Positions 48,601 through 60,250 of a stretch of DNA of 64,000 nt are shown in pieces. Source of the DNA: Pyrocephalus nanus (Eukaryota > Chordata > Aves > Passeriformes > Tyrannidae); the NCBI GenBank assembly GCA_038380795.1, contig CM076259.1, positions 60,469,938-60,533,937 of the forward strand, read 5' to 3'. The notes beneath the pieces were generated by a model. The model worked only from the letters and a program-made list of their open reading frames with translations, searched no databases and was not told the DNA's origin. Numbering within the stretch: position 1 is the first letter of the stretch; every line of letters begins with the position of its first letter. The translations under genes and the position numbers were made by a program.

Positions 48601-51067
48601 ATTTGGCATTATACCCTTTCATCTGTGTTCTGCCCCACTCTTGTTAACACTTAGACAAAAGCTTTAATTATTGCCTTTATGCCAATCTCAGAAACAACCC
48701 TGCAACCCCAGCTTCCTTGCCCTGCCTGCTGCACCTGTACAGCTGGACATGGTTGTCTTGAACTCACTTCTTTTCTTTCACTTTCTGTTCTCCGTGCCCT
48801 GCTTCCCTGGTTGGTCTTTGAGTTTGCCCTTAAAAGGATCCCTCTCATTCTTCTCCTCCAACTTCCTGCCAGGGTTTCACTGGGTTCTGACACTATTCCC
48901 CATCTCTTTTTCTTCTCCTTTTTACCTCTGGGAAAATAAAAGTCCCACTGCCATCCTCACACTACAGTGCTCAGGTCTTACTTAACCTGTAACTATGACA
49001 AAGTGAGTGGGATGTATTATAGTTCATTTTAGATGGATTTGATATCTTCACCTGAGCTAGGCACTGTCTTAATAAAGAAACAGGCATTTTGGAGTTGGGT
49101 TAACCTGAGCTAATTTAGATGTGTGTGCAAACCTGGAATGAACTGTCACCTAAATACATGTACTTTTCTCCACTAACTGTACAGTAAGGTGAAGTGGACT
49201 TGTTCCCATGCAAAGCTATGTAGAAATACCGTACAGCCATATGAATCCCACCCAGGGCCACCATCTCAAACACAGATATAAATCTGTGCCAGCTTTCTGC
49301 AGGAATCTCAGTCTCTTCATCCCTCCTCTCCATTGCATTTCTCAGTCACTAGAAAGGCTGTTAGCACCACATTACACAGGCTCACAAAAACAAGGCATCA
49401 GCATGGATATGTCTCTCTGTCCTTATAACATGGCTTCATTTAAACCTTGCATATTCTTTCTGACTAACATCTCCAGAACAGAGGCCTCCCTGATTGTCTT
49501 CAGCTGAATGTCTTACCCTGGCTCTAACAGGCAGTGTCACTAGAGGAGTGCTGCCAGCATATTCTCCTGTTCTCCTGGAATGTGCAAGATGTTCATCTGC
49601 CTGGAGCACAGGCCTTTTTGTGGGCTGTCTCTGCTCCCACCTTGCTGACTCTCAGCCTCTAGCCTTGTCCCTTTCCCTATATGTGAGATAGGTGCCTTTC
49701 CAATGTTATGAACTTTTCCACAAGTCTCACAATGTTGAGTATTTTTTATAGAAGTCCAAATGCAGTAATCATACTATAACCTTGCAAGGGAGGCTTTAAT
49801 ACTTTCCTGGTAAATCCCCCAACACTAGCATTCAAATAAAAGGCAAATAGAATGTATCACTTTTTAAATCTCATTCCTTTGGCCATTTTCAAAACTGGAG
49901 CTGGGAGGGTTAGACTCATGCTTTCCAGTAGGAAATGTCATATTCTTCTGTAAGGGTCAGACACTCAGTGTTTTATTTAAACAACAAATAAATGAACCTT
50001 CATGTAGCACAGAGCAATACTGTTCCACTGAATTCACCTAAACCCATGTCTAAGTGTTCCCCTACTGTAATCCTCACACCTCCATAGCAATCCACAAGAA
50101 AATATGATTGCAACACAGAGGTGAAAGATCTTCTTTTTAAGGCATGAACTCAGTGTTGTTCACCAGAAACAGGTCTGCCACTGGCAAGTGGTACAGAGTC
50201 ACAGAAGAGCTATGAGACATAATTCACTGGTTTTTGTGTGGGTATTTCAGTCCTGAGAGCAGGTTATATTTAATCACAGGTTGTTCAGCCGTACTTAATA
50301 TCACCACATGAAGAGCCTATACTTTTAGTTTTACCTATTAAAACATGTCAGTTTTTAAAACCAGTTGTACACGTAGAAAATAAAAGCATTTTGCCTGTCT
50401 TCATCTCTGACACATGTTCTTGTGTTTTAAGAAAGCATTTGGTTTCAGGGCATTTCTGAAGTTTATCAATAGGTAACAATAAAGAGCTTCTGAAACATTT
50501 TACAAATACCAAATGGTTATTCAAAAATGATTTATGCTCGGAAAAACAATCATAAAAGCTGCTTTGGAAAGAAAACAGATTGTTAGCACTTTCTGAAATG
50601 GTTTCCCTTTCTACATCAAGAAGTAATTCATTTAAGATCTTGTTTTAAGGCAAATGAAGCAAATTATTTTTTCCCATTAAGTTTCAGAATTCCCTTTACT
50701 GGCATTCAAAAGCACTGAATGAACAGAATTGATTTGCACTTAGACCAAAAAGAATAGTTTTAATATGATTAAAAACATAGGATTTATGGATTCAAAGAAG
50801 ACTTAAAATAATTCCATTTCCTCCACCATCTATATGTTAAATTGAACTACATATCCAATTACAAGGGCAATAAATAAATGTCAGCCTTTGCCAAATGTTT
50901 TCTTATCCAACTTAGAATTATTTTGCCTCAGTACTTTCCCTGTCCCTCTCACCACACACTAAAAGCTCGGCACAATCAGCAGATATTTACCTTGGAAGAG
51001 TGAAGACATGCTTCTCTTGAATCCAGATAAATAGGGTAAAAAAGAGCAGGTAAAACTTCATCTTCAT
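36475..51067 (-). CDS. CPB2: CPB2, carboxypeptidase B2 / thrombin-activatable fibrinolysis inhibitor (complete, spliced)
   Basis: CPB2 is a liver-made plasma metallocarboxypeptidase zymogen. Cleaved by thrombin-thrombomodulin or plasmin, it removes C-terminal Lys and Arg from fibrin and slows clot lysis. Eleven exons join in phase: 50991-51067, 47002-47077, 45249-45373, 45049-45157, 44422-44523, 43791-43895, 41145-41261, 40068-40158, 38701-38903, 36773-36857 and 36475-36659, giving 424 residues plus stop (human 423). Residues 1 to about 24 form a signal peptide. The activation peptide carries sequons in NTT, NST and NDT, and the activation bond follows R115. Zinc ligands are H182, E185 (HARE) and H312; substrate-binding residues are R242, N259, R260 and Y364; D371 (GGSDDW) gives basic-residue specificity; E386 (FELRD) is catalytic. 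No frame break is seen. Confidence 0.97.
36773..36857 (-). CDS. CPB2: CPB2 exon 10
   Basis: 85 bp, residues 336-364: [20 protein letters not shown], then PGPGAQTIY across the junction. Y364 matches the CPA Tyr248 position. Acceptor ATTTCAG, donor GATCT/GTAAGT. Confidence 0.95.
38701..38903 (-). CDS. CPB2: CPB2 exon 9 (third zinc ligand)
   Basis: 203 bp, residues 268-335: [20 protein letters not shown], then [21 protein letters not shown]312 is the third zinc ligand. NRSKDHDEL follows; N327 makes an N-x-S sequon not present in recalled human. Acceptor GTTACAG, donor GAGCTG/GTAAGT. Confidence 0.96.
40068..40158 (-). CDS. CPB2: CPB2 exon 8 (substrate-binding Arg)
   Basis: 91 bp, residues 238-268: [20 protein letters not shown], then [12 protein letters not shown]242 and N259-R260 match the residues that bind the substrate carboxylate in the CPA/CPB family. 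Acceptor CATTAG, donor TGTG/GTAGGA. Confidence 0.96.
41145..41261 (-). CDS. CPB2: CPB2 exon 7
   Basis: 117 bp, residues 199-237: [19 protein letters not shown], then SHPS before donor CCCTCT/GTATGT. The segment between the W and the NR of the next exon is two residues longer than in human. Confidence 0.93.
42440..42461. repeat. ATT trinucleotide microsatellite in a CPB2 intron
   Basis: Seven or so consecutive ATT units within CPB2 intron 6. Confidence 0.75.
43557..43630. repeat. CT/CA dinucleotide microsatellite in a CPB2 intron
   Basis: A short CT run followed by interrupted (CA)n blocks, just upstream on the plus strand of CPB2 exon 6. Length is likely to vary between individuals. Confidence 0.85.
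43791..43895 (-). CDS. CPB2: CPB2 exon 6 (HxxE zinc site)
   Basis: 105 bp, residues 164-198. Contains [20 protein letters not shown] with zinc ligands H182 and E185, identical to human over this stretch. Acceptor TTGTCAG, donor GGCCAT/GTGAGT. Confidence 0.97.
44422..44523 (-). CDS. CPB2: CPB2 exon 5
   Basis: 102 bp, residues 130-163: [20 protein letters not shown], then [14 protein letters not shown], the start of the catalytic domain. Acceptor CCTTGCAG, donor CTGAAG/GTACAG. Confidence 0.96.
45049..45157 (-). CDS. CPB2: CPB2 exon 4 (activation site)
   Basis: 109 bp, residues 93-129. Contains an NDT sequon, then [15 protein letters not shown]. Human cleaves after Arg in SPR/ASASYYEQYH, so R115 is the matching bond. 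Here the next residue is also Arg. Acceptor TTATTCAG, donor AAGAA/GTAAGA. Confidence 0.96.
45249..45373 (-). CDS. CPB2: CPB2 exon 3 (activation peptide)
   Basis: 125 bp, residues 52-93: [20 protein letters not shown], then a SNINST sequon region. Acceptor TTTGTAG, donor CACAA/GTATGT. Confidence 0.96.
45955..46190 (+). repeat. degenerate CR1/L3-type LINE fragment
   Basis: Scattered matches to the RT-end region of old CR1-like elements: gatctaggggtgacagttag, attcttggatgca, agtcaccaaacagtaggg, and atattgtatccaactcaggg. Heavily decayed. It lies in CPB2 intron 2. Confidence 0.45.
47002..47077 (-). CDS. CPB2: CPB2 exon 2 (activation peptide)
   Basis: 76 bp, residues 26-51: [20 protein letters not shown], then an NTT sequon. 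Matches the start of the carboxypeptidase activation-peptide fold. Acceptor TTTTTCAG, donor CTGAG/GTAAAC. Confidence 0.95.
47078..50990 (-). other. CPB2 intron 1
   Basis: About 3.9 kb between the signal-peptide exon and exon 2. No recognisable gene; reading frames of up to about 110 codons occur but none shows a known family. Confidence 0.6.
50991..51067 (-). CDS. CPB2: CPB2 exon 1 (start codon, signal peptide)
   Basis: Encodes [15 protein letters not shown] and on to VFTLP. Two start codons lie six bases apart (51065-51067 and 51059-51061). The second gives an N-terminus more like human MKLCSL and a 422-residue protein. Donor CCAAG/GTAAAT; 77 bp from the first ATG. Confidence 0.93.
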
Positions 51068-51200
51068 GGCATCCACAATGAAATCAAATGCAATTGGAAA
51101 GCAAAGGGTTCAGGACCCACATTATTGATTTTAAAAATGTTATTTAAAGAGTAGTTAAAATTTAATACTCCTTCTCACCTCAACTCCAAGCTCCTGGTGG
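51068..51200 (-). promoter_or_regulatory. CPB2: probable CPB2 proximal promoter
   Basis: AT-rich, no clear TATA box. An HNF1-like palindrome (gttaaaatttaat on the plus strand, 51154-51166) matches 10 of 12 defined positions of GTTAATNATTAAC. An HNF4-like gcaaagggttca lies at 51101-51112, and an inverted CCAAT at 51093-51097. The human CPB2 promoter is reported to use HNF1-alpha, C/EBP and NF-Y, which suits liver expression. The transcription start is not visible. Confidence 0.4.
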
Positions 51201-52271
51201 CTTAGTCAATATGGCAGAGCTCCCTAGGGATGCCCTGCCTGTATTGATGTCATTCATGTACGAGAGTATAAAATACATTTTGGACATTTTTGTATTGACA
51301 AGTCACTTTGTCATCTCGGTCTTTGTGTTGCTTCATTATGGCTATGAATCACAGACATAAGAAAGAACACCAAGCACAAAGCTTTTGTGAACCTCTAATA
51401 TTTGTGGAAGTCCAGCAGCATGCTCTGCATCCAGCACTCCTATAAGACATCACAGCCAAGTATGAAGCCAGGTCAGAGCAGTGGGAATGAGGTTATTAAG
51501 TCCAAATAGAAAAATCCTGAGCAGGTAATCTTCTTTTCGCTGGCATATGCTAGCAGAGAAAACAAGGAGCAAGTGGGACATATGTTTCTGTGATGTTCTG
51601 ACATCTATGTATTTTCATAAGTCATACTGGGTTAGCTTCTCAAAAAAAAAGTACAAATGACTCTTCATCTCATGATTAATTTTTGCATGCCCCAAGATTT
51701 TCTTCCCATATCTATATCCACAGTTGTCCAGACAGGACATGCTTAAAAGCTGTATGAGTTTGACATGTCCAGAATAGATGATGTTCTGTTCTTGAACAGT
51801 AAATCCAAACCTGACTAGGACACAGCTTATTATCACGGTCCAAGTCCTCTTCTTCCATGCACCAACATAACAGTTCCAGGAATGTTTAGAAAACACCACA
51901 ATAACAGCCTTATGAGGAGGAAACTTTACATCTCCAGCATCAGATCCACCCTGATGTTAGCTCTTGGCTGAGTATGTTGTAGAGATGCAGAATGAGGGAA
52001 TCAAATTGGTTGTCAATATAAAAGGTTTTTCAAGTGAGTGGTCCCCAGAAACACAACATGGCTTTCTGCCAGAGGGAATTCATTCCAGAAGAGAACTGAG
52101 GAGTGAATCAACATGCACACAGTGGGGTTATAGCTATTCACCTGGGTGAAGAATTCCTGAAAACAAGCCCTGGAGCTGAGGTTATGTAATGTGGACTAGA
52201 TTTCACCCATAAATAGCCATGTCTCCATATAGGCAGGCAATCAAGACTTTGGAAACCAAATGCAGTCCTGT

Positions 52272-52305
<34 letters not shown>

Positions 52306-55300
52306 CAGGGGGGCAGATCTGTCCTAAGAAGCCAGACAGCTAAGATTTAGATGACGGCAGAGGTGAATCATGCTCCCCAGTGAGTACCCTGGGGTCAATG
52401 TCTCTCTGAAAATACACCAACACTGAAAATGCCCAAAGTAAAGCTGTGCACAAACCAGACACCAAAGGGAAAGGGAAAAGAAAGGCTCATGGGAAGCTAT
52501 ACTACTGACACCTTACCTAGATTTTGTAGTTCCTATTTTATCTTTCCCAGATGTCGTTCAAACAAACAAAAAGTTCTGGTAAGGTACAGAGGCCATTCCC
52601 GAAAGGGCAATGGGCAGCGCTCTGCTGTGAGGGTTGATGTTTAAACCAAAGGTTCAGATGCTCTTTCCTCACATAGGCAAAAGGAAGCTGCCAAAACAGG
52701 ATAAAAAACAGGAAACTTGGTCATCCAGACACTGTTTTGTCTGGAAACATCTGATGCACAGATATAAAGAAAAATTTGATCTACTGAGGTAGGTTCAACA
52801 GAAGAGATTGAAAAGCTGATGGAGCTGGGCTGCTGGTATTGAAGGAAGGAAAAGGATGTCTTAAAGTAATAATTAAGTGGGAGAAGGGAACACTTTCTGG
52901 TATCTACCTGAGAAGAAAGTTTTGGACAAATGGTAGGTGTAAGGTATTTTTGGATGTTGACTGCTTTTCCAGTGGGTTCTCCATCTTGTTGTAAAGAAAC
53001 AGTTTGAAAAGCTGCTGATTTCTCACTTGCTTTTGGTTTCTGGAATGCATTGGAAATATTTCATACAAAAAAAATTGAAAAATGGGTCTTTGAGGAAACT
53101 AATGGCAATAGAGGAAATTCTGAGGGAAGGACAAGTCACAGTCTTCTTGTGGCTAAGACTGTGCAGGTTAAAACACAATAAACAGTAAATGTAGAATGAA
53201 AGATCTAAAAATAAAAAAAAAAATAAAATGGGTGATGTGACTGGGCAGGAGGAAGAAATGTGTATCCCCAGGCCTCTTGCTTGTCTGAAAGTCTGAGAGT
53301 TCTCATAACTCAAAGTAAGACACAAACCCACTGCATCTAAAGTGTGTGTTGGACATTGCTTATTTGGATCTGTCATCTTCCTCCTTTTTTTACCTTTGCA
53401 TTATTATTTAAACAATGCAGTCAATATCCTCGTCGCCATCTCTGGTCATTGTCCTTGGCTGGCTAAACAGCAGCTTTGCACTCACTAGAGCCCCTAGCTC
53501 CATCCCAGCACCACCACCCCAGCATCAGAAGCCAAAATATTTTATTCTGGTTGCCTAAAATGAGATTCCTGGTGATCAAGCTTCTCCATAAATTGAGCTG
53601 ATTTCCAAAAGCATGGAGGTTCCCATTGCAAAGATATCTGTGCTGTGACACATTCCACACACAAAGACAATTTCTATGACAGTTCAGTCTTCAAGCGGAT
53701 CAGATTTCCTTCCCTGATAATATCTGTTTATACTTTGTTGATGTGGTTTGCTCTAATGAACAACCAGATGTACACTGATTACCCCCAAACCCTTGTGAGC
53801 TGCTGAGGACCGCTCTAGGTGGGCCCAGGAAGAACATCAGTTAAAAAACTACCAAACTAATAGAAAGGGGTGGGAATGTATTCAGGCACCAAATTTAAGC
53901 ATTAACTGCCCTGCTTCCACCCAGCTGTTAGGGGTTATCATTTGTGCTTTAACTTATGCCAACATTCCCACTATCTCCTTGTCTCATTCTTTAGGAAGAG
54001 AGAATCATCTCCTCTAACATTAGCCCTTCCCACTGCAGATTGCTACACCTGAGCAAGCCATTTCATGCTGCTTATATAGACACTGCAGAGAAGTGGGCGT
54101 TTTTTGGGAGCAACTAATCTGTGACCTCTTGTAGATATCTCAGAGAGTAATGAAGCACCTGGTCTTATTCATGGCCACTGGAACTGGGGTGACTCACTCG
54201 GAGGTAGGAGGCTGCATTTGTTCCAGTGTATCCCATGGATTCTGTCTATCTCCCTCCCTCATCTTGAACACTTCAGGTCCTTATTATGGTCATAAGCAAT
54301 ATGCAATGTTCTAGGCTAGCAAAGTCATAAATTAAGATTTACTTGCTCTACCTACAGCAGTAGCCTTGAAGATTTTCTGAAAACCTGGGAAGTATTTTTG
54401 GAAAGAAAAATGCAGTCTTAAAAAACACTGCGAAGGACAACTATAAAAGCAATTGAGTTAACAAAAATATTTCATTTTGATAATTTCAACTGTTGTTTGA
54501 TTCTTTCCAACGCTTTTAAAATAATTTTATTGAAAACTAACTTGCATTTCCATGCTCTACTTTTTAAGACCTGGAGGAAATAAAATTGAAATTAGAAACT
54601 GTTGCAAGGAGATACTTTTGTTGAATTTGAGATTTGAAACCTTCCTTTCTTGAACAAATTTATTTTGCTCTAATTTGGAAATTCATCAAAACTGAGCCTT
54701 TCCAGGAACCCTTTACACTTCTGCTGAGTCAGCATTCCCTGGTGAAGAGCTGCTTGATCAAAAATTCTGTCTGAGTTCAAAGGTTTTGCTGCACAAGGAT
54801 TAATTATTCCTTCTCCACTGGGTAGACCATGGGCTATGCTGGCCTGGTGCTTGCAAGTGTTACCGTAGCAAATGTGACCAGAAGCCTTGCAGTAATGGGA
54901 AACAGTTCCATTTGTGTTGGTTTCTGTTAACTTTTAGAGTAGCTTTGGGAAATGCATAGGCTTTTATTTTAAAAGGATGAGCAGGTCTTAGCTTTCAGAG
55001 CAGATAATTAAGTATTCTCTTGATTTCTTGGTTGAAAATTATGCATCTGGGAATTAGGACTGGCAGTATATGTAGCCTTTTGATGCCATTATTATATTGT
55101 CTTTTAAAATATAATCACTCTTGCAAAGCAATTCTACAGAGACATTTTCACTTTTTTGGCTAAATGCTGTCTCTCCCTCTGCACATTCACACATAACACC
55201 AGTGTCCTCTGGGCACAGCATACCAGACCAGGCTCTGGCACATCTTTTTGTGGTGGCTTAAGATGTCAGTGCTCAAAAAGCTGGCAGCAGAAGGCCAGGC

Positions 55301-58300
55301 AGCTGTGTCCCTGCTAAGCCAGGGGATCTATCATTGCTCAAGCACCCCCTGCATCAACCCATGCTGAGATGCTGGGCTGTGCCTGGCCGTCATTCTGGGC
55401 TCCTGCAGCTGCTGTTTCTGGTGAAAGTGCACCAGACCCCAGAAAGCTTTCATGTGAAATGTATACAGCAGAAACTTCTTGAACTGCTGCAACCAGTTGG
55501 TCTCAAGCAGTTGCAGCACTGTCACTGAGTAATCTCCAGTGACTCTCATTAGTGGCACCTTCGGTTTTCAGCGACTAAGTGTCACAGGATTTCCTTTAAA
55601 CTCAACCAGGACCTAAATATGGCCATCCTCTTTGATCCTGGGGCTTGCACAATATCCAGCAGTAAGATTTTAAATAACAAGTCTCATCCTGCATCGAGAT
55701 TCTCAGGTCTGAGTCTGTATTTCAGGCTAGGTTGCTGCTGTGTCTTTGTAACAGCAAACCTGTTAACAAGCACACAGAAGGGGCAGAAGGACGGGATGTC
55801 AGCTGTTATCAGCAGCCACATGCCTCAGATCATTTTCCTTGCTTGGGATTAGCATGGTCTGTTATTGTTTTGATCCTCCAGAATCCTCTTGTTTCCAGCT
55901 GATCAGGGAGTCCCTTCAGGGATGGGTAGTCATGCTGATGCATCCGTGGGACTGAAGCAGAACATAAAGGCCAAGCGAGTCTGTGCTGTCCTTCTTGTTT
56001 CTTTAAATTCAAATTCAAAAGCAAAATAGTCTGAAAACCATTTATAGGCTCTTGCCCTCTTTTTGTGCCTTATCATTACTGATGAGGCCAAAGGTAAACC
56101 CATTAGCATCCCTTCTACATGAAGCAAAAGATGACTAAAATCTAACTAAACTCTGATCTCTGTTGCTTACTGTGTGATGCAGCTGAGTGCCTTTGCTCAT
56201 GAACCACACAAGGATGCAATTAGTGTAACAGCTCTTTATTATGAATGCAGCAGAACAGAATTAGATCTCAATTTACAAGTCCCCCTTTCAAACCCATTCA
56301 GCCGTTAAGGCTGCATCATCTTTCAGTTTTCCAAGGCATATAATTGATAAATGATTTGTCCCTGCACACCTCAGCTCCTCATCTTTATTCATGAACCAAT
56401 TAATCTCTGTAGGACACTGTGATCATTTACATATATGGCCAATGTCACCAACCTCTGTCATTTCATTCAGGAAACAATTTTGCAGCCTGTGAAACCACCA
56501 GGAGGGGAAAATCTGGACTATGTCAAAATTTCTGTGGTTCCGGCATTTCTCTCTCATGTTATTCTCAAATATAAAAATCAGATGCTACGTGTGCTGGAAA
56601 ATTATGGGTTAAGCTGGGAGGAAACAGACTTCTTGTCCCTGGGTGAGTGCTGGCAGGCAATGGCTGAACCTGTATTAGTAAGTTGTTTCCACATGTTCTA
56701 AAGCTTGACAAGCCAAGAAGGCATTTGACAGTCCAGGTCCCATTAGTACAGTTCACAGTCTCTAAAATTAGCAGAACTGATATTTCTAGAATCTGGCTCC
56801 AACAGCAAAGTTGGGAAGTTTCTAGAGACTATTCTGCAAGGTCTGATCACCACATGGGCAGCATTACCCCGTGTGGGTTTGAGAAGCATTATGGGACACT
56901 AAGGCCACATTTCTCTTATGTCAAATGTGATTTGACAACAGCAAACAGTGGAAGTAGGGCAGGGCCTGCATCCCTCCTCTGGGATCTCTGTAACTTTTCA
57001 CTGCTGTAGCTGATTGAGCCTTTCACTGTCATGTTACTTAACCACAGGACAGGTTCACTGGCACCCAAGCAAACACAGGTCTTGAGAAGGCATGTAGAGA
57101 TTGATGCTCCTAAGGTTTATCCTCCACCTCTCAGACATGCAGGGTGTTCTGCTCCAGGGCTTCAAAATCAAGGGCGAGCACACTGCTGAGGGGCTGGCCA
57201 GAAGATAAGTCCCCACTTTGGTGACAAACCACCACGTGCTCTGAGTTTGCTCAACTGCAGTGAAGAACCAGGATAACTTCATAGGCTGCCAGAGGTGCCT
57301 GGCAGTGGGACATTGCTTTTCTGCCTATGTGAATCAAAGCAGCACCATGCTTGTCACTCATCTGCCAGGAGATTTCCCAAGTGGATGTGTGGAGTTCCTT
57401 TCCATGATTTACAGATTTTCATTGCTGTATTTCTTTAGATCCTTAACAAATGCACTGAATGAGTGCCTGTCCTGAGGGAGTTGAGTGCATCTATGAATGA
57501 TTGGTTATGTAGATTTCTGCTCTTGTCACAAATTTTAGACCTAGCATTACCTGTGAACACATGGCCTGTGTGAATTCTGGCCTTTCTTAGCTTTGGACAA
57601 TTTATCATGAGTCTGTAATAGTAGTTTGCATCCTCAGAACAAATTAGGTTTCCTGTAAAGCACTGTTGCCTTTAAAATGTTATAAGGGCACAAAAAGTAA
57701 ATAAGGTTCAATGAAAAATAGTGCTTTAAAATATAGTCATTTTACTCAGTGAGAACTAAGACTCAGCTGTGTGTTACTTTCAGAGCAGCAAATGAATTGT
57801 CAGGGGAATGACACAGTTCTCCTGATGGCAGAAGAGAACTGACATTGAGTGCTGACTAACATAAAAATGATAAACAAAATGAGAACATTTTTAAGTGATG
57901 TTGGTCCTAATTCAGAGTTTTCTCACACTAAGCTGTACAAAGTCCACAGATGTCACCTTACACAGAGCTCCTTTGTTTTGTGTCCTACTTAATGAACAGC
58001 TTCTTAGGTTTTTGGATAAATTTTAGCTTCAGTTTTGCTCACTAAACAGCATGCAACAAGAGCCAGGCATTCAGTGGTGGTGCTAATCTCTGCTGCTTGC
58101 CTTGTCTGCTTGCCTGAAAAGCACTGGACTTTGTGGCTGAGCAGCCTGAAAAAAAAATGCTCCCAAATTCTTGTCAAGTCTGTTCTTCAGACAGTGGAGG
58201 AGGGTGCCAGAAGTGGCAGAAGATAGAAAGCTGGAGAGTCACATTAGCAACTCAGCACATAAGTTTTCAAGATCAGAGGCACCAGTATCCATTTCTCCAT

Positions 58301-60250
58301 CAAGCTGAAAGCAGCAGTAGCTGAATAGTTGGTGTAGGACCAGCGCTGCTCACATGCTTTTTGCAGCCATCTGCCAGAGACAGGGCTCTATTTCGCAAGC
58401 AGAAGCCAGATCAAAGCTGCTGGTCAGTTAGGCAGCAATGGATACCAGGACTTGAAGTTTGTGATTAGGCTCACAACAGAACTAGGGTCCATCTAGAAGG
58501 ATGAGTGATGTCAGGTTGGGATTTTAGTTCAGTTCCAGCTCTGGAGGAAGTAGAAACTTATCTTTACCTATACAAAAGCACACAGCAGCCAGCCATAGTG
58601 CTTGCTGACCCCTTTTTAAGGCCAGAACAGATGATTTCTAGCTAGGTTAGATGATTTACAAGAAGGTGTAAAATCCTCATCATGCACCTAATTATATTTT
58701 ACTACACTATGGGGGGATATTTCCTTCTGAGTCCATCTGGTGATCAGACTGTACCCTGAAGCATGTGGATTGACTGCCCTCATGTTTTTTTCTTCTAGTT
58801 AGTCTAACTGCTGATGCTTTCTTTTTATTTGTATGAATGTCTAAGCCTTTTTTGAAGCATTGAAAATTATGATTAATTGTGCAATGAAAATCAATAATGG
58901 AAGTGCTTACAAAGCCAGCTTGATTTGGGAATGAATCCCAAAGACAGCTGCTTTCTCTAAAAGTGATGGAGAAAGTTGGAGAAAAGCAACAGCAAAAAAG
59001 TCCAGATCCTGATGGGGTTTTTTGGTGATGCTTGTCATAGGCTTAACCCCTTCAGCATCTGCTGGGAGCTTTATTACGGGCTGCTCTTACTGCTTCATGA
59101 AAGCAAAACCTCAAATCCATCAAATAAACAAGAATACGCAATTAAACAGAGATGCACTGAAAACTGAAAATATTTACACTCCTGTACCAGAATGCAGCCC
59201 CCCACCTTTGGGGTCACGACAGATCCATTTTTCAAGGGAGATTCCAGGGATAGGGCATGGCATTTACTATAGTATCCCTGCCAACAGCACTTACTCCCTT
59301 TTGCACACTGACAGGTGCTGGCGTTTTGCCAAGGTTAAGTATCCAATTTTTTTCTCCATTCTCAGAGGAGCGCATCGTCGGAGCTCGTGCCTGCCAGTTT
59401 CTAGAACTCCATATAGAGTGAGTGCCATCTCGTGGTTACCTCTCCCTGCTGCGCTGGGCCAGGGCTTATGCCGGGGATCTCAGCGCTGCTGCAGAGCTGC
59501 ACGGTGGGGCTCAAAGATAGTGCTCTCAAAGGCAGCTTGGAAGCAAGAGACTAGAAACAGGAGAGCTCTGTGGCGGTTTCCTTTCTCTGGTGTTCCTCTG
59601 CAGGGCTCCCAAATCAGTCACAAGAGAACAGCTGCTTTTTCAGTGCTACCCCTCTTCTCTGGCAGCAGCAGCTCCTACCTCTGAAAACTGGAGTGGCATA
59701 GGGACCGTAGGTAACTCCCCCTCCCTGAGCAATAAGCTGGGGTGATATCTCCATCGTATAATACTTAAGATGTTCTCCTCCTTTATCCTGTGACCAGGCA
59801 GGATGGTCTTAGGATGCTGTACCTTTCCCACCCTGTATTAAATACACAAGTTCATAAGAGGAACAGGGCAGCCAGATCTGATCAGGAACAGGATCTGGCC
59901 ATTACTGCAGATACAAAGCAGCATATTTGCATCGCAGAATTCCTAAAGAAGTTCATCGGTAAATGAGCAAAGGAGAGAATGATGGGCATGGTGCCAAACA
60001 GGGAAAATTATACTGCAGGTCCAGTCAGCAAATGTCCCGCCTTTGGCAGTGTCTCAGAGTGGCATGTTCAAAATAGCCTAGGAAATAATTCTTCCCACTT
60101 TCTGCAATCTGTGGTTTCGATAACAATACAGAAGACATATTTAGCGAGCCCACAGATTATTTTTAAATCTGTCCTCATTTCAGCTATATGATACATACCT
60201 CCCAATTAACACATGCACTACTTAAAGCAAAGACTACACATTTGGCTTTT
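51201..60250. other. intergenic, CPB2 5' side to LCP1 3' side
   Basis: About 9 kb without a gene I can support. It holds a 31-base T run (52,275-52,305) and a plus-strand reading frame of 220 codons (59,022-59,684) with no recognised family. Distal regulatory elements for CPB2 or LCP1 could lie here but cannot be told by eye. Confidence 0.6.
52275..52305. repeat. poly(T) tract, 31 bases
   Basis: An uninterrupted run of T on the plus strand, the longest homopolymer in the window. Read on the minus strand it is an A tract following a diverged sequence. No flanking target duplication was recognised. Confidence 0.85.
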
